Below, piece by piece: positions 47,089-56,971 of a stretch of 64,000 nt of DNA (positions are counted from its first letter, which is position 1; the number at the start of each line of letters is the position of its first letter). The notes under the pieces are model-generated. The model was not told the DNA's origin, did no database searches, and saw only the letters and a list, made by a program, of their open reading frames with translations. The stretch spans positions 1,211,796-1,275,795 of the forward strand of contig NZ_FOXJ01000001.1 of NCBI RefSeq assembly GCF_900115685.1. The letters run 5' to 3'. The stretch is from Variovorax sp. 770b2. Its GTDB lineage: Bacteria; Pseudomonadota; Gammaproteobacteria; Burkholderiales; Burkholderiaceae_C. The translations under genes were made by a program, and so were the position numbers.

Positions 47089-48597
47089 ATGATCACCTGG
47101 GCCACGCTCTCGCGCCGTCTCTCGATGGTGTTCGCGGTGCTGCTGCTGGCCTGCTGCGGCGCCTCGGCCTGGCTGCAGATGCGATCGAGCGGGCTGCACG
47201 AGCAGGAGGTGGTGCAGCGCCTCTCGGGCGGGCTCGCCGCGCACATCGCCGAGAACTCCGAGCTGATGCAACCCGGTGGCCTCAACCAGGCCGCGGTGAA
47301 GGACCTCTTCGACAAGCTGATGGCCGTCAACCCCAGCGTGGAGGTCTACCTGCTGGGCCTGGACGGCCGCATCGAAGCGCAGGCCGCGCCGCCCGGGCAC
47401 ATGAAGCGCGAGCGCGTCGCGCTGGCGCCGATCCGCAAGCTCCTGTCGGGCGCGCCGCTGCCCATCCTGGGCGACGACCCGCGCAGCGCCGACGCGGCCA
47501 AGGTGTTCAGCGCCGCGCCGCTGAAGATGGGCGGGCGCGATGCGGGCTACGTGTACGTGGTGCTGCAGGGCGAGGACTACGACGCGCTCGCGGCCAACGT
47601 CGCGACCGACAACGTGCTGCGCACCACGCTCTGGTCGATGGCGCTGGTCGCGCTGCTCGGGCTGATCGCGGGGCTGGCGGCGTTCCGGCTCATCACGCGG
47701 CCGCTGCGCGAGCTGACGAAGGCGGTCAAGCGCTTCGAGACCGAGGGCATGGCCTCGCTCGAAAGTGAAACGCCCACGCTGGAAAGGCTTTCGCACGGCA
47801 GCGACGAAATCGCCTTGCTGGGCCAGGCCTTCACGCAGATGACGCGCCGCATCGCCGAGCAATGGCGCGAGCTCACGCTGCAGGACCAGCAGCGCCGCGA
47901 ACTCTTCGCCAACATCTCGCACGACCTGCGCACGCCGCTCACGTCGCTGCACGGTTATCTCGAAACCCTGTTGCTCAAGGCCGGCACGCTCAGCGACGAA
48001 GAGCGCCGGCGCTACCTGGAGATCGCGCTCGGCCAGAGCCGCAAGGTGGGCCGGCTCGCGCAGGAGCTGTTCGAGCTGGCGCGGCTCGAGTACGGCGTGG
48101 TGAAGCCCGAGAAGGAGAACTTCGCGCTCGCCGACCTGGTGCAGGACGTGTTCCAGAAATTCGAACTGGCGGCCGAGGCGCGCCACCAGCAGCTCAGGCC
48201 CGACATCGCGCCGGGCCTGCCGGTGGTGTCGGCCGACCTGGGGATGATCGAGCGCGTGCTGACCAACCTGCTGGACAACGCCATCCGCCACACGCCGGCC
48301 GGCGGAGAAATCGAGGTGCAGCTGCGGCCCGCCAATACCGGTGTGGCCGGTGTGGCCGGCGTGGCGGTGCAGGTGAGCGACACGGGTCCGGGCATTCCGG
48401 GCGAGCTGCAGAAGGGGCTTTTCGTGCGGCCGGTGTTCATGAGCGGTGCGCGCAGCGACGGCTCGGGCAGCGGCGGGCTGGGGCTGGTGATCGTGCAGCG
48501 CATCCTGCAGCTGCACGGCAGCGACATCCGGCTGGTGCCGCAGGCGGGCAAGGGCGCGGTGTTCCGCTTTCAGCTGGGTGGTGCCCAAGGCGCCTGA
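47089..48597 (+). CDS. Sensor histidine kinase
   Basis: 502 residues from the ATG at 47089 (AAGGG box). First helix about 8-28, periplasmic sensor about 30-180, second helix about 182-202, then a HAMP domain, HisKA with phospho-acceptor His278 in ISHDLRTPL, and a HATPase_c domain (N-box LLDNAIRHT, G-boxes DTGPGI and GGLGLVI). The F-box region (LFVRPVFMSG) departs from the usual FxRF form. It pairs with the adjacent OmpR-type regulator. The periplasmic sensor could read oxidative damage given the neighbouring operon; that is inference. Confidence 0.93.
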   Translation: MITWATLSRRLSMVFAVLLLACCGASAWLQMRSSGLHEQEVVQRLSGGLAAHIAENSELMQPGGLNQAAVKDLFDKLMAVNPSVEVYLLGLDGRIEAQAAPPGHMKRERVALAPIRKLLSGAPLPILGDDPRSADAAKVFSAAPLKMGGRDAGYVYVVLQGEDYDALAANVATDNVLRTTLWSMALVALLGLIAGLAAFRLITRPLRELTKAVKRFETEGMASLESETPTLERLSHGSDEIALLGQAFTQMTRRIAEQWRELTLQDQQRRELFANISHDLRTPLTSLHGYLETLLLKAGTLSDEERRRYLEIALGQSRKVGRLAQELFELARLEYGVVKPEKENFALADLVQDVFQKFELAAEARHQQLRPDIAPGLPVVSADLGMIERVLTNLLDNAIRHTPAGGEIEVQLRPANTGVAGVAGVAVQVSDTGPGIPGELQKGLFVRPVFMSGARSDGSGSGGLGLVIVQRILQLHGSDIRLVPQAGKGAVFRFQLGGAQGA

Positions 48598-48627
48598 TCG
48601 GGCTGTGCGCAGGGCGCCTGAAGCGCG

Positions 48628-49116
48628 TCAGGCCTCCGGGCCGACGTGGCAGTTCAACCGCTCGACGAGCGCGGCCACATCGAAGCCTTGCGAGGCCACC
48701 GACTTGGGCAGCACGTGAAAAAGGCGCGGCATCAGGTAGAGCAGCACGAAGCGGTCGTCCTGGCGCCACTTGAGCAGGTTCGTCCAGATGATCCGGCTCT
48801 CGCCGTGCGGGGCCCAGAGGCGCAGGACGTCGTCCTGCAGCTCGACCGAGAACTCGTCCTGGATCGCCTTGTACTTGCGGTAATGGCGGCGTGCGCTCAT
48901 CGGCAGGGCTACGTAGCGCAGGGCCAGCAGCACCCCCGTGCCGCCGACGAGACCGCCCAGCGCGCCCGACTGGATCTGTCGCGAACCGAAGATCGCCGTC
49001 AGCAGCAGCCCGACGGCGATCGCGATCACCATCCATCGCGCCAGGCGCGGTAGCCGGCCGTAGAGCCGCATCGCATCGACGTAGTCATCTTCCGAAAGCC
49101 TGAATGTCGCGGTCAT
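48628..49116 (-). CDS. YcxB-like membrane protein
   Basis: 162 residues from the ATG at 49116. Two adjacent transmembrane segments (about 28-46 and 50-70) precede a cytoplasmic C-terminal region with the YcxB-type core ([27 protein letters not shown]). The family is uncharacterised. It is convergent with the kinase gene and divergent from the crotonase gene. Confidence 0.75.
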   Translation of the reverse strand: MTATFRLSEDDYVDAMRLYGRLPRLARWMVIAIAVGLLLTAIFGSRQIQSGALGGLVGGTGVLLALRYVALPMSARRHYRKYKAIQDEFSVELQDDVLRLWAPHGESRIIWTNLLKWRQDDRFVLLYLMPRLFHVLPKSVASQGFDVAALVERLNCHVGPEA

Positions 49117-49207
49117 CGCGTGGTCCCCCCCGTGGTTTGCCTGTGCCGGTCGGCCTGGGGGCGATGCTACAAGAGCATGGCGACCCAACCCAAGGAGACA
49201 CAAGACC

Positions 49208-50152
49208 ATGCCCGCCTTCAAGACCGTCCTGATCGACAAGGACCCGCAGCATCCGCGCATCGCGCGCCTGGTGCTCAACCGTCCCGAGAAGCTCAACGCC
49301 ATCGGCGACACCACGCCCTCGGAAATCCGCCGGGCGGTCGAGTGGGCCGAGGCCGACGACGAGGTGCACGTGATCGTGGTCGAGGGCGCGGGCCGCGCGT
49401 TCTGCGCCGGCTACGACCTGGGCGACTACGCCGAAGGCCACGGCCGCGAAGGCCAGGGCGACCACCCCTGCCGGCAGGAGAAAACGCCCTGGGACCCGAT
49501 GCTCGACTACGCCGCCATGAAGCGCAACACCGACGACTTCATGGCCCTGTGGCGCTGCCGCAAGCCCACCATCGCCAAGGTGCACGGCTACGCGGTGGCC
49601 GGCGGCAGCGACATCGCGCTGTGCTGCGACCTGCTCACCATGGCCGACGACGCGCGCATCGGCTACATGCCCACGCGCGTGTGGGGCTGCCCCACGACGG
49701 CGATGTGGACCTACCGGCTCGGCGCGATGCGCGCCAAGCAACTCATGTTCACCGGCGACACCATCGATGGCACGCAGGCGGCCGAATGGGGCCTCGCGAA
49801 TTTCTCGGTGCCGCCCGACCGGCTGGACGACGCCACGCTGAAGCTCGCGCAGCGCATCGCGGGCGTGCCGCGTTCGCATCTGATGATGCACAAGCTGGTC
49901 GTGAACCAGGTGTGGCATTCGATGGGGCTGGAGCAGACGCAGATGTTCGCGACCGTGTTCGACGGGATCACGCGGCACAACCCGGAGGGGATGTGGTTTC
50001 GCAGGCAGGCGGAGGCCGAAGGGTTCAAGAGCGCTGTCGCATGGCGCGACAGCGGCCGGGACATTCCGGAGGGCGACGAGGCGAGGGCGCTCGTCGCTGA
50101 ACTGGAGGCAAAGCTGGCGGCGGCGCGGGCGGCGGTGCCGCCCGCGCGCTGA
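49208..50152 (+). CDS. Crotonase/enoyl-CoA hydratase family protein
   Basis: 314 residues. The oxyanion-hole elements are present ([12 protein letters not shown], about 58-69, and [14 protein letters not shown], about 120-133), as is the trimer-type C-terminal helix region. The usual catalytic Glu pair is not obvious in the [13 protein letters not shown] segment, so hydratase activity is not assured; isomerase, hydrolase or dehalogenase-like members look similar. No fatty-acid genes adjoin it. Confidence 0.88.
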   Translation: MPAFKTVLIDKDPQHPRIARLVLNRPEKLNAIGDTTPSEIRRAVEWAEADDEVHVIVVEGAGRAFCAGYDLGDYAEGHGREGQGDHPCRQEKTPWDPMLDYAAMKRNTDDFMALWRCRKPTIAKVHGYAVAGGSDIALCCDLLTMADDARIGYMPTRVWGCPTTAMWTYRLGAMRAKQLMFTGDTIDGTQAAEWGLANFSVPPDRLDDATLKLAQRIAGVPRSHLMMHKLVVNQVWHSMGLEQTQMFATVFDGITRHNPEGMWFRRQAEAEGFKSAVAWRDSGRDIPEGDEARALVAELEAKLAAARAAVPPAR

Positions 50153-50167
50153 CCGCTCGCTCGTCGC

Positions 50168-51682
50168 TCAGGGCGGGCAGGGGCGTGCCAGTGCGGCGCC
50201 CGGACGCGTCAGCTTGCTCGTGCCGCTTTCATCCAGCGTGCTCAGCGGCCGCGTGAACGTGCATCCGTAGGTGGGCGCCGCCACCGTCGCGGCCGTGACC
50301 ACGTCGTCGCCCGCCGGCTTCACGCCGTCGCGCTCCCACTTGATCATCGCGTCGAAGGCCTCGACCTGCTCGGCGATGGTGAAGTCGCAATGCGAGATGC
50401 CGCGTACCGCGCGCTGCACCAGCCAGCCGCCGTTGCCCTTGGCGGCCACCCGCTTGTTGTAGATCTGTTCCATGCTGAAGGGCACGTACAGGTCGCCCAG
50501 CGTGTGCAGCGTGACCACCGGGATCTTGAACTCGCCGTTGGTCTTGGGAATCCAGCGCAGCCCGTCGGTGCGCAGGCGGTTGGCATCGGCGGCCGCAGTG
50601 AGCTTGATCACCGAACCGTTCAACGCCGTCGAGCCCGGCACGTCGCCGTCGATGGTGTAGGTGAAGCGGTTGGTGTCCAGCGTGTTCTTGTTCAGGATGC
50701 CGTTGACCGTGCCGTCGCTGCCGAACACCCCCCACACCGCCGCGAATGAACCGCCCGCCGCCAGGCCGAGGTCGAACATCGGGCGCTCGCCGCCGGTCAG
50801 GTTCTTCACCACCGAGGCGAACTTCAGGCCCGTGGCCGTGGGCGCGGTAGGGAAGGTGGTGAACAGCGTGGCCGTGACCTGCGCGGAGATGTCCGCCCAG
50901 TTCGGCGTCGGGTATTTCGGAAGGCCCGCCAGCGCCTGCGCCGTGACCTGCGCGCCGGCAAAGTAGTCGAACAGCTCCGTGTCGCCGACCACGCCGCACA
51001 TGGGCACCGCGCCGTTGTACTTCACCTTGTGATTGGCGGTGGCAAAGGCCTCGTCCTCGATGGCCGCCGCGGTGATGTGGCCGCCCATCGAGTGGCCGGT
51101 GATGTAGGTCTTCGTCGGCGCAGCGAGCTCGCGGCCGTTGGCCTTGGCGATCTTGTTGAACTCCAGCGCCAGCGCGTTGGTGTCTTCCACCCCGGCCCGC
51201 ACGTCGTAGAAGTTCTTGCTGTAGCTCGAGGCGGCCCAGGCGTAGCCGTTCTGGATCAGGTAGCGGCGGATCGACGGGTCGGTGACCGACAGCGCGTTGA
51301 CTTCACCCGCGTAGCCGTGCGCGTACATCACGAGCTTGCCGTTCCAGTTGGCCGGCACTTCGACGTGGTACTGCGCGCCGCCGAGCACGCCGGCCCAGCG
51401 GCTGGTGGTGGCGTTGTCGACGGTGTCGCCGGCATCGAGCTTCAGCGCCGCGAAGGTGGTGGCAGTGGGGTCGGCGGGCGCGAAGGAATTGCGGCTGTCC
51501 TGCACGCGCGTCTCTTCGGGCGGAGCCGGCGGCGGCGGGGGAGGGGGCGGCGCAGGTGGCGCAGGCGCCGGAGCCGGCGGCAGCGGCGTGAAGGCAAAAC
51601 CGTTTCCACCGCCACCACCGCCGCAGGATGCGACGGCGAGGCTGGCGGCCAGGGCAAGGAGTGTCAGGCGCGCGGAATGCAT
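50168..51682 (-). CDS. Lipoprotein alpha/beta hydrolase
   Basis: 504 residues from the ATG at 51682 (GGAGAGAG box). The signal ends in a lipobox (AVAS-C20), followed by a glycine run and a proline-rich spacer (about 35-57) that would hold the enzyme off the membrane. The alpha/beta hydrolase core has the nucleophile elbow GHSMGG (Ser near 197) and a late His in ISHCDF. Two or three cysteines may form disulfides. Esterase or depolymerase activity is likely; substrate unknown. Confidence 0.85.
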   Translation of the reverse strand: MHSARLTLLALAASLAVASCGGGGGGNGFAFTPLPPAPAPAPPAPPPPPPPPAPPEETRVQDSRNSFAPADPTATTFAALKLDAGDTVDNATTSRWAGVLGGAQYHVEVPANWNGKLVMYAHGYAGEVNALSVTDPSIRRYLIQNGYAWAASSYSKNFYDVRAGVEDTNALALEFNKIAKANGRELAAPTKTYITGHSMGGHITAAAIEDEAFATANHKVKYNGAVPMCGVVGDTELFDYFAGAQVTAQALAGLPKYPTPNWADISAQVTATLFTTFPTAPTATGLKFASVVKNLTGGERPMFDLGLAAGGSFAAVWGVFGSDGTVNGILNKNTLDTNRFTYTIDGDVPGSTALNGSVIKLTAAADANRLRTDGLRWIPKTNGEFKIPVVTLHTLGDLYVPFSMEQIYNKRVAAKGNGGWLVQRAVRGISHCDFTIAEQVEAFDAMIKWERDGVKPAGDDVVTAATVAAPTYGCTFTRPLSTLDESGTSKLTRPGAALARPCPP

Positions 51683-51840
51683 GGGATGTCTCTCTCCGTT
51701 CTTATGGGTTTTGGAAGATGCCCGGCGCAGCGCTGCCCGAACGACCATTGAGAACGATCGTGCTATTTCACTGGACCGGCGGCGCAGCGTAGGGGCGTTG
51801 CCGGGCGCGTCGGCCCGGGCTTTCCCGTACCTGCTATCTC

Positions 51841-51906
51841 CTGCGCGACACCTGCTCGATGTCTGCGCGACATTTGCGCGCTATCTGCGCACTGCCTGCG
51901 CGGGTG
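51841..51906. repeat. Six degenerate 11-bp tandem repeats
   Basis: The six units are CTGCGCGACAC, CTGCTCGATGT, CTGCGCGACAT, TTGCGCGCTAT, CTGCGCACTGC and CTGCGCGGGTG, each 11 bases, starting at 51841. A shortened unit, CTGCTATCTC, precedes them. The array lies in the 227-base gap, just beyond the transglutaminase stop and upstream of the lipoprotein hydrolase gene. The rest of that gap shows no gene. Confidence 0.7.
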
Positions 51907-51909
51907 GGG

Positions 51910-52809
51910 TCAGCCCTTGCGGCGCGTCACCACCACCGTGGCGTCCAGGCCTTCGTACGCCTCGGCATCGCCATACCAGCTGCCCGAGATCGGCGCGGCC
52001 TGCGCCGGGTCGCGCGTGACGCCCACGCGGATCAGCTGCCCGCTGCCCATGAGGTTGTTGGTCGGATCGAACGCCAGCCAGCCGATGCCCGGGAGGTACG
52101 CCTGCAGCCAGGCGTGGGTGGTGCCTGCGCCGGTCATCGATTCGCCGGGTGCCTGGGCCGCGCGGTCGAGCGCGGCGTCGTAGAGGTAGCCCGAGACGAA
52201 GCGGGTCGCGATGCCCAGGCGCCGCGCGGCCTCCATCATCAGCAGCGCGTAGTCGCGGCAGCTGCCGCTGCCCAACGCCAGCGTGGCCAGCGGCGTCTGC
52301 GTGCCTTCCTCGTCGCGCGCCTTGTATTCGAGGCTCTGGCCGATGTGCGCGTTCATGCGCGCGAGCACCTCGCGCGTGCTGTTGGGCTTGTCGGTGTGCA
52401 GGAACTGGTGGGCCCAGCGGATCAGCGTGCCGTTGGTGTCGTCGTCGTGGTGCGGGCGCAGGTAGTGCTCCAGGTCCAGGCGCTCCTGCACCGAGTAGGC
52501 GAAGGGCAGGAATTCGGCGGCCGGGTCGAGCGCCAGTTGGTCCTGCTGCGCCGGCACGTGCTCGATGGTGAAGGAGCACACGATGCGCAGCTCGGTGGCC
52601 TCGCCCATCGGCTGCACCAGCGCGACGGAGTTGGAGTGCGGGTCCTGGATCAATCGCGTGAAGGCCTGGGGGCTCACCTGCAGGTCGGTGGCCAGCACGC
52701 GCAGGTCGTGGCTGTCGCGGGGCCGGAACATCACACGGTGCAAACCGAAGGTGACCGGCTTGTTGTAGCGGTAGATGGTGGTGTGCGTGATGTCGTACTG
52801 GATGGCCAT
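51910..52809 (-). CDS. Transglutaminase-like family protein
   Basis: 299 residues. The N-terminal Bact_transglu_N domain (YDITHTTIYRYNKPVTFGLHRVMFRPR) and the catalytic core with Cys (GSGSCRDYA, near 183), His (TTHAWLQAY) and Asp (AFDPTNN) are all present. These proteins act as cysteine proteases or cross-linking enzymes in the cytoplasm; the function in bacteria is poorly defined. The 45 bases after it upstream of mnmC on the same strand show no promoter. Confidence 0.92.
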   Translation of the reverse strand: MAIQYDITHTTIYRYNKPVTFGLHRVMFRPRDSHDLRVLATDLQVSPQAFTRLIQDPHSNSVALVQPMGEATELRIVCSFTIEHVPAQQDQLALDPAAEFLPFAYSVQERLDLEHYLRPHHDDDTNGTLIRWAHQFLHTDKPNSTREVLARMNAHIGQSLEYKARDEEGTQTPLATLALGSGSCRDYALLMMEAARRLGIATRFVSGYLYDAALDRAAQAPGESMTGAGTTHAWLQAYLPGIGWLAFDPTNNLMGSGQLIRVGVTRDPAQAAPISGSWYGDAEAYEGLDATVVVTRRKG

Positions 52810-52854
52810 GGGGCATTCTCACGTGTTCGCGCCGACCCAGGGGAAGCGATTCAT

Positions 52855-54693
52855 TCAGAGCCGCTGCGTGCCGAGCGCCTTGGCCAGCGTGGCGGGCAAT
52901 GGCAGCGGTTCGCCATGCCATTGCGCGGCCAGCAGTTCGGCGCACAGGGCCGCGAAGCTGAGGCCGCGCGAGCCCAGCGCGGTGCAGGTCCAGAGGCCGG
53001 CGGTGTCCTCGTCCAGCGGGCCGACCAGCGGCCGCCGATCGCCCGAGGCGCAGCGCACGCCGACCCAGGCGTTGACTTCGCCGCGCTCGAAAGCCGGGGC
53101 CAGTGCCGCGGCGGCGGTGGGGTGCAGCCGGGCGAGGCGGTCGCGGTTCGAGGCGCCGTCGGCAGCGTTCGGAGCGAGGTCCGTGCTGTCGCGCTCGAAG
53201 GTGGCACCGGCCAGCCAGAGCGGGGCGCCGTCGGCGTCGGGCACATGGGCGATCAGGTGGCCGTCGCCGTTGAGCGGCGTGGCCGGAAGGACGCGGTCGT
53301 TGGCGTGGCCCCATGCGACCTGGCCGCGCACCGGCTGTAGCGGCAGTCCCGGGGCGAAGCGGCCTGATTCGAAACCGGCGGCGACGACCACGCGGTCTGC
53401 TGCGATCAACAACCGGTCCGCTGCGTCGAACAGCTGCCAGCCGTCGGTGTTTCGCGCAAGTCGCGCCACGGCGGCGTTGCCACGGAATTCGACACCCGGC
53501 TGGCGCAACCACGCCTCGATCAGGCGCGACGGGCGCACCCAACCGGCACGCGCGTGCCAGAGCGCGGCGGCGCCGGCTGGCAGGCCGGCCGCTTCCAACT
53601 GCTCCGCGCTCGCAGGCCACGATTCGTTGGGGCCGCTGTCGCTCCAGCCGGCAGGCACGCGCGTGTCGCCCTCGGGCCGCCGTTCCAGCACCCCGCTGGC
53701 ACGCCAGTCGCGGCCTTCTTCGAGGAGGCGCTGCAGTTCGAACCAAGTGGCGCGAATGCCCGCGCGCGTGAGACGCGAGAGCAGGGCGTCGTCGGGCGAC
53801 ACATGGGGCGCCAGCACGCCGACCGGCAGCCCGGAGGCGCCCGAGGCAGGGCGCGAGGCCGCATCAAGCACCGTGACCTGCCACCCGCGCCGCGCGAGGC
53901 TCGCGGCGACGGCCGAGCCCGCCAGGCCGGCGCCGATCACTGCGCAACGCCCCGGCGCGTCGATCCGCGCGGGCACCGGGCCGCGGCGCCGCACCGTCCA
54001 GGCCGGCGCGAACACGCCGCCGAGGCCGTCGCGCCTGGGCGGCAGGCCCGGGCGCCTTTCGAGCTGGAAGCCGTTCTGCGAGAGCGCATCCCATACCGCG
54101 CGCGCACAGGTCCAGGTGGCAAGACCGGTGCCTTGCCGGGCGAATCGCGACACGGCCTTCAGCGTCTCGGCCGACCACATCGCCGGGTTCTGCTGCGGGC
54201 TGAAACCATCGAGAAAGAGGCTGTCGGCCTCGAAGCGCTGGGAGCGCAGCATGGCCTGCACATCGCCGATGCACAGCGTGAGCAGGACGCGGCCTTCGTC
54301 GAAAGCGAGCCGGTGAAAGCCTGGCAGCAGCCCCTGCCACTGCGCGACCAGTTCCCGGGCCAGCGACGCCAGTTCGGGATACGCCTCTACAGCCCGCAAG
54401 AGATCGTCCGCCCCGACCGGATGCGCCTCCACCGAGACGAAATGCAGCATCCGCGGCCGGTTCGCATCGGAGCGCCATGCCTGCCAGGTTGTCAGGAAAT
54501 TGAGGCCCAGCCCGAAGCCGGTTTCCAGAATCCGCCATTGCGGTTGCCCGGCCCAGGCCGCTGGCAGGCCGCAGCCGCCCAGGAACACATGGCGCGATTG
54601 CGCCAGCGCTCCGGTTTCGGTGTGATAGATGTCGTCGAAGCGTTCGCTGCGAGGGACGCCGTCGGCGCGCCAGGCCACTGGCTCAGCGGTCAC
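52855..54693 (-). CDS. mnmC: Bifunctional tRNA 5-(methylaminomethyl)uridine biosynthesis protein MnmC
   Basis: 612 residues starting at GTG (54693). The N-terminal methyltransferase domain (DUF752, about 20-240, with LETGFGLGLNFL as SAM motif and LFLDGFSPQQNPAMW) is followed by a DAO-family FAD domain (VIGAGLAGSAVAA at about 250-262). The FAD domain converts the cmnm5 group to nm5 and the methyltransferase makes mnm5 at the tRNA wobble uridine. It lies 15 bases after yggX. Confidence 0.94.
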   Translation of the reverse strand: MTAEPVAWRADGVPRSERFDDIYHTETGALAQSRHVFLGGCGLPAAWAGQPQWRILETGFGLGLNFLTTWQAWRSDANRPRMLHFVSVEAHPVGADDLLRAVEAYPELASLARELVAQWQGLLPGFHRLAFDEGRVLLTLCIGDVQAMLRSQRFEADSLFLDGFSPQQNPAMWSAETLKAVSRFARQGTGLATWTCARAVWDALSQNGFQLERRPGLPPRRDGLGGVFAPAWTVRRRGPVPARIDAPGRCAVIGAGLAGSAVAASLARRGWQVTVLDAASRPASGASGLPVGVLAPHVSPDDALLSRLTRAGIRATWFELQRLLEEGRDWRASGVLERRPEGDTRVPAGWSDSGPNESWPASAEQLEAAGLPAGAAALWHARAGWVRPSRLIEAWLRQPGVEFRGNAAVARLARNTDGWQLFDAADRLLIAADRVVVAAGFESGRFAPGLPLQPVRGQVAWGHANDRVLPATPLNGDGHLIAHVPDADGAPLWLAGATFERDSTDLAPNAADGASNRDRLARLHPTAAAALAPAFERGEVNAWVGVRCASGDRRPLVGPLDEDTAGLWTCTALGSRGLSFAALCAELLAAQWHGEPLPLPATLAKALGTQRL

Positions 54694-54708
54694 GGCGGGC
54701 AGCGACGT

Positions 54709-54984
54709 TCAGGCCGCCGGTGGGGGCACGTAGCCCTGGGCGACGTCGGCGCCTTCGCCGAAGAAATGCTTTTCCATTTGCCGCGCCAGGTACTGGCGGG
54801 CGCGCAGATCGGCCAGGTTCAGCCGGTTTTCATTGACCAGCATGGTCTGCTGCTTGAGCCAGGCGGCCCAGGCTTCCTTGCTGACGTTTTCCCACAGGCG
54901 CTTGCCCAGGTCGCCGGGATAGGGCGGGAAGTCGAGCCCTTCGGCCTCTTTGCCGAGCTTGATGCACTGGATCATGCGTGCCAT
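54709..54984 (-). CDS. yggX: Probable Fe(2+)-trafficking protein (YggX)
   Basis: 91 residues, the family's normal length, with the conserved N-terminal Cys7 ([16 protein letters not shown]) and the [19 protein letters not shown] helix region. AGAGGC precedes the ATG. It limits iron-mediated oxidative damage to iron-sulfur enzymes. It is co-oriented with mnmC and divergent from the sulfate-binding protein gene. Confidence 0.96.
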   Translation of the reverse strand: MARMIQCIKLGKEAEGLDFPPYPGDLGKRLWENVSKEAWAAWLKQQTMLVNENRLNLADLRARQYLARQMEKHFFGEGADVAQGYVPPPAA

Positions 54985-55072
54985 TTTTTTGCCTCTTGGG
55001 TGGGGTAAGCGTGTCGCTTAGTTGATTTGGCTATTTAGAACTGAAAACTTGGTCGTTCCAGTTTCTATATGT

Positions 55073-55087
55073 CGTATTGAGAATACG
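55073..55087. promoter_or_regulatory. Inverted repeat upstream of the sulfate-binding protein gene
   Basis: CGTATT-GAG-AATACG is a perfect 6-bp inverted repeat 36 bases before the sbp ATG, in a 139-base AT-rich gap shared with yggX. A LysR-type sulfur regulator (CysB or a relative) is the natural candidate; the assignment is inference. Confidence 0.5.
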
Positions 55088-55123
55088 CAGCTTCATTGAT
55101 ATGCCTTTTTAGAGCAAGACACC

Positions 55124-56173
55124 ATGAGCCTTCGCCGCGACTTTATCAAGCTTTCCCTGGGTGCCGGCGTGGCCGGTGCCTTGGCCCTCTCGGCGTTGCC
55201 GACGTTCGCCCAGGGTGCGGCCGCCGCCAAGGGCCCCGTGACGCTGCTGAACGTGTCGTACGACCCGACGCGCGAGCTCTACGTGGACTACAACCAGGCC
55301 TTCGCGAAGTACTGGAAGGGCAAGACCGGCCAGGACGTGACCGTCAAGCAGTCGCACGGCGGCTCGGGCAAGCAGGCCCGCTCGATCATCGACGGCATCG
55401 ACGCCGACGTGGCCACGCTGGCCCTGGGCGGCGACATCGATGCGCTCGTCACCCACGGCGGCCTGGTCAAGGCCGACTGGCAGAAGCACCTGCCGCTCAA
55501 TTCGGCTCCCTACACCTCGACCATCGTGTTCCTGGTGAAGAAGGGCAACCCCAAGGGCCTGAAGGACTGGGACGACCTGGTCAAGCCCGGCGTGCAGGTG
55601 ATCACCCCCAACCCCAAGACCTCGGGCGGCGCCCGCTGGAACTACCTGGCCGCCTGGGAATTCGCCAAGCGCAAGTACGGCAGCGACGCCAAGGCCAAGG
55701 AATACGTGGGCAACCTGTACAAGAACGTGCCCGTGCTGGACACCGGCGCGCGCGGATCGACCATCACTTTCGTGCAGCGCGGCGTGGGCGACGTGCTGCT
55801 GGCCTGGGAAAACGAAGCCTTCCTGGCGCTGAAGGAATTCGGCCCCGAGAAGTTCGAGATCGTGGTGCCGTCCATCTCCATCCTGGCCGAGCCCAGCGTG
55901 GCCGTCGTCGACAAGGTCGTCGACAAGAAGGGCACCCGTGCCGTGGCCGAGGAATACCTGAAGTACCTCTACTCCGACGAAGGCCAGGACATCGCGGGCC
56001 GCAACTTCTACCGCCCGACCTCCGAGAAGGCCAAGGCCAAGTACGACAAGCAGTTCCCCAAGCTCACGCTGGTGACCATCGACCAGGCCTTCGGCGGCTG
56101 GGCGAAGGCGGACAAGGAGCACTTCGCAGACGGTGCTTCGTTCGACCAGATCTACACCACGAAGCAAAAGTAA
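55124..56173 (+). CDS. sbp: Sulfate/thiosulfate-binding periplasmic protein
   Basis: 349 residues. A Tat-like signal ([12 protein letters not shown]) is followed by mature sulfate-binding protein starting near [18 protein letters not shown]. The family hallmarks [15 protein letters not shown] and [16 protein letters not shown] are intact. It binds sulfate or thiosulfate for the CysTWA importer, whose genes are not in this window. It heads the ssu-metY locus, separated from ssuE by a stem-loop. Confidence 0.94.
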   Translation: MSLRRDFIKLSLGAGVAGALALSALPTFAQGAAAAKGPVTLLNVSYDPTRELYVDYNQAFAKYWKGKTGQDVTVKQSHGGSGKQARSIIDGIDADVATLALGGDIDALVTHGGLVKADWQKHLPLNSAPYTSTIVFLVKKGNPKGLKDWDDLVKPGVQVITPNPKTSGGARWNYLAAWEFAKRKYGSDAKAKEYVGNLYKNVPVLDTGARGSTITFVQRGVGDVLLAWENEAFLALKEFGPEKFEIVVPSISILAEPSVAVVDKVVDKKGTRAVAEEYLKYLYSDEGQDIAGRNFYRPTSEKAKAKYDKQFPKLTLVTIDQAFGGWAKADKEHFADGASFDQIYTTKQK

Positions 56174-56198
56174 TCCGCGCTGCCAGGCCGGTTCTCAG

Positions 56199-56219
56199 GG
56201 CGCCCGTTCCGCGGGCGCC
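56199..56219 (+). other. Stem-loop between sbp and ssuE (8-bp stem, 5-base loop)
   Basis: GGCGCCCG (56199-56206) and CGGGCGCC (56212-56219) form a perfect hairpin 25 bases after the sbp stop. No U-tract follows, so it may stabilise sbp mRNA or attenuate transcription into ssuE rather than terminate it fully. Confidence 0.6.
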
Positions 56220-56265
56220 GCGACCCGGCACGCCTTGAATCCCCGAAGAAAACCGAAAGCCTCCT

Positions 56266-56850
56266 GTGTCCGTTCTCCTGATTGCCGGCAGCCCCTCGGC
56301 CCCGTCCCGTTCCACCGCCTTGCTAGAGGCCGTGGGCGAGCGGCTGGCCAAACGCAATGCCCGCATCGAGCGGCTCTCGATCCGCGACCTGCCCGCACAG
56401 GCGCTGCTGCTGGCCGAGTGGACCCATCCGGCCATCGAGCGCGCCATCGCCCAGGTGGCGGCGGCCCGCGTGATCGTGGTGGCCACGCCGGTCTACAAGG
56501 CGGCCTACAGCGGCGTGCTGAAGGTCTTTCTCGACCTGCTCGCGCAGAACGCCCTCAAGGGCAAGACCGTGCTGCCGTTGGCCACGGGCGGCAGCCCCCA
56601 TCACATGCTCGCGCTCGACTACGCGCTGCGGCCCGTGCTGCAGTCGCTGGCGGCGCGCCACATCCTGCCGGGCGTCTATGCGAGCGACTCGCAGATCGCG
56701 CTGACGCCCGAGAACGCCTACCAGGTGCACAACGACCTGGCCGAGCGACTCAACGAGGCCGTCGAGGTGCTTGCGACAGAGGGCCTCAAATTGCCCGCGA
56801 CACACGGCTTCGAACCGGTGCCGTTCTCCCGCGTGCGATGTAGCGTCTGA
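56266..56850 (+). CDS. ssuE: NADPH-dependent FMN reductase of the alkanesulfonate system
   Basis: 194 residues starting at GTG (56266). Flavodoxin-like fold with the flavin phosphate loop (IAGSPSAPSRSTALL) and ATPVYKAAYSGVLKVFLDLL, typical of SsuE. It supplies reduced FMN to the SsuD monooxygenase. A 6-bp stem-loop (56856-56873) follows the stop before the first ssuA gene. The proteins of the locus occur in the order E-A-A-D-C-A-B. Confidence 0.93.
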   Translation: MSVLLIAGSPSAPSRSTALLEAVGERLAKRNARIERLSIRDLPAQALLLAEWTHPAIERAIAQVAAARVIVVATPVYKAAYSGVLKVFLDLLAQNALKGKTVLPLATGGSPHHMLALDYALRPVLQSLAARHILPGVYASDSQIALTPENAYQVHNDLAERLNEAVEVLATEGLKLPATHGFEPVPFSRVRCSV

Positions 56851-56971
56851 GCGCGGGGTTCCTCGTAGAACCCGGCGTCGCCAGACCCATCCCCGTCCCC
56901 GTTTTTCAAAGCCGCCTGTGCGTGGCAAGGGGACAGCTTTGCCCAAAGTTTTTGCACCAAGGAATCCCCGC

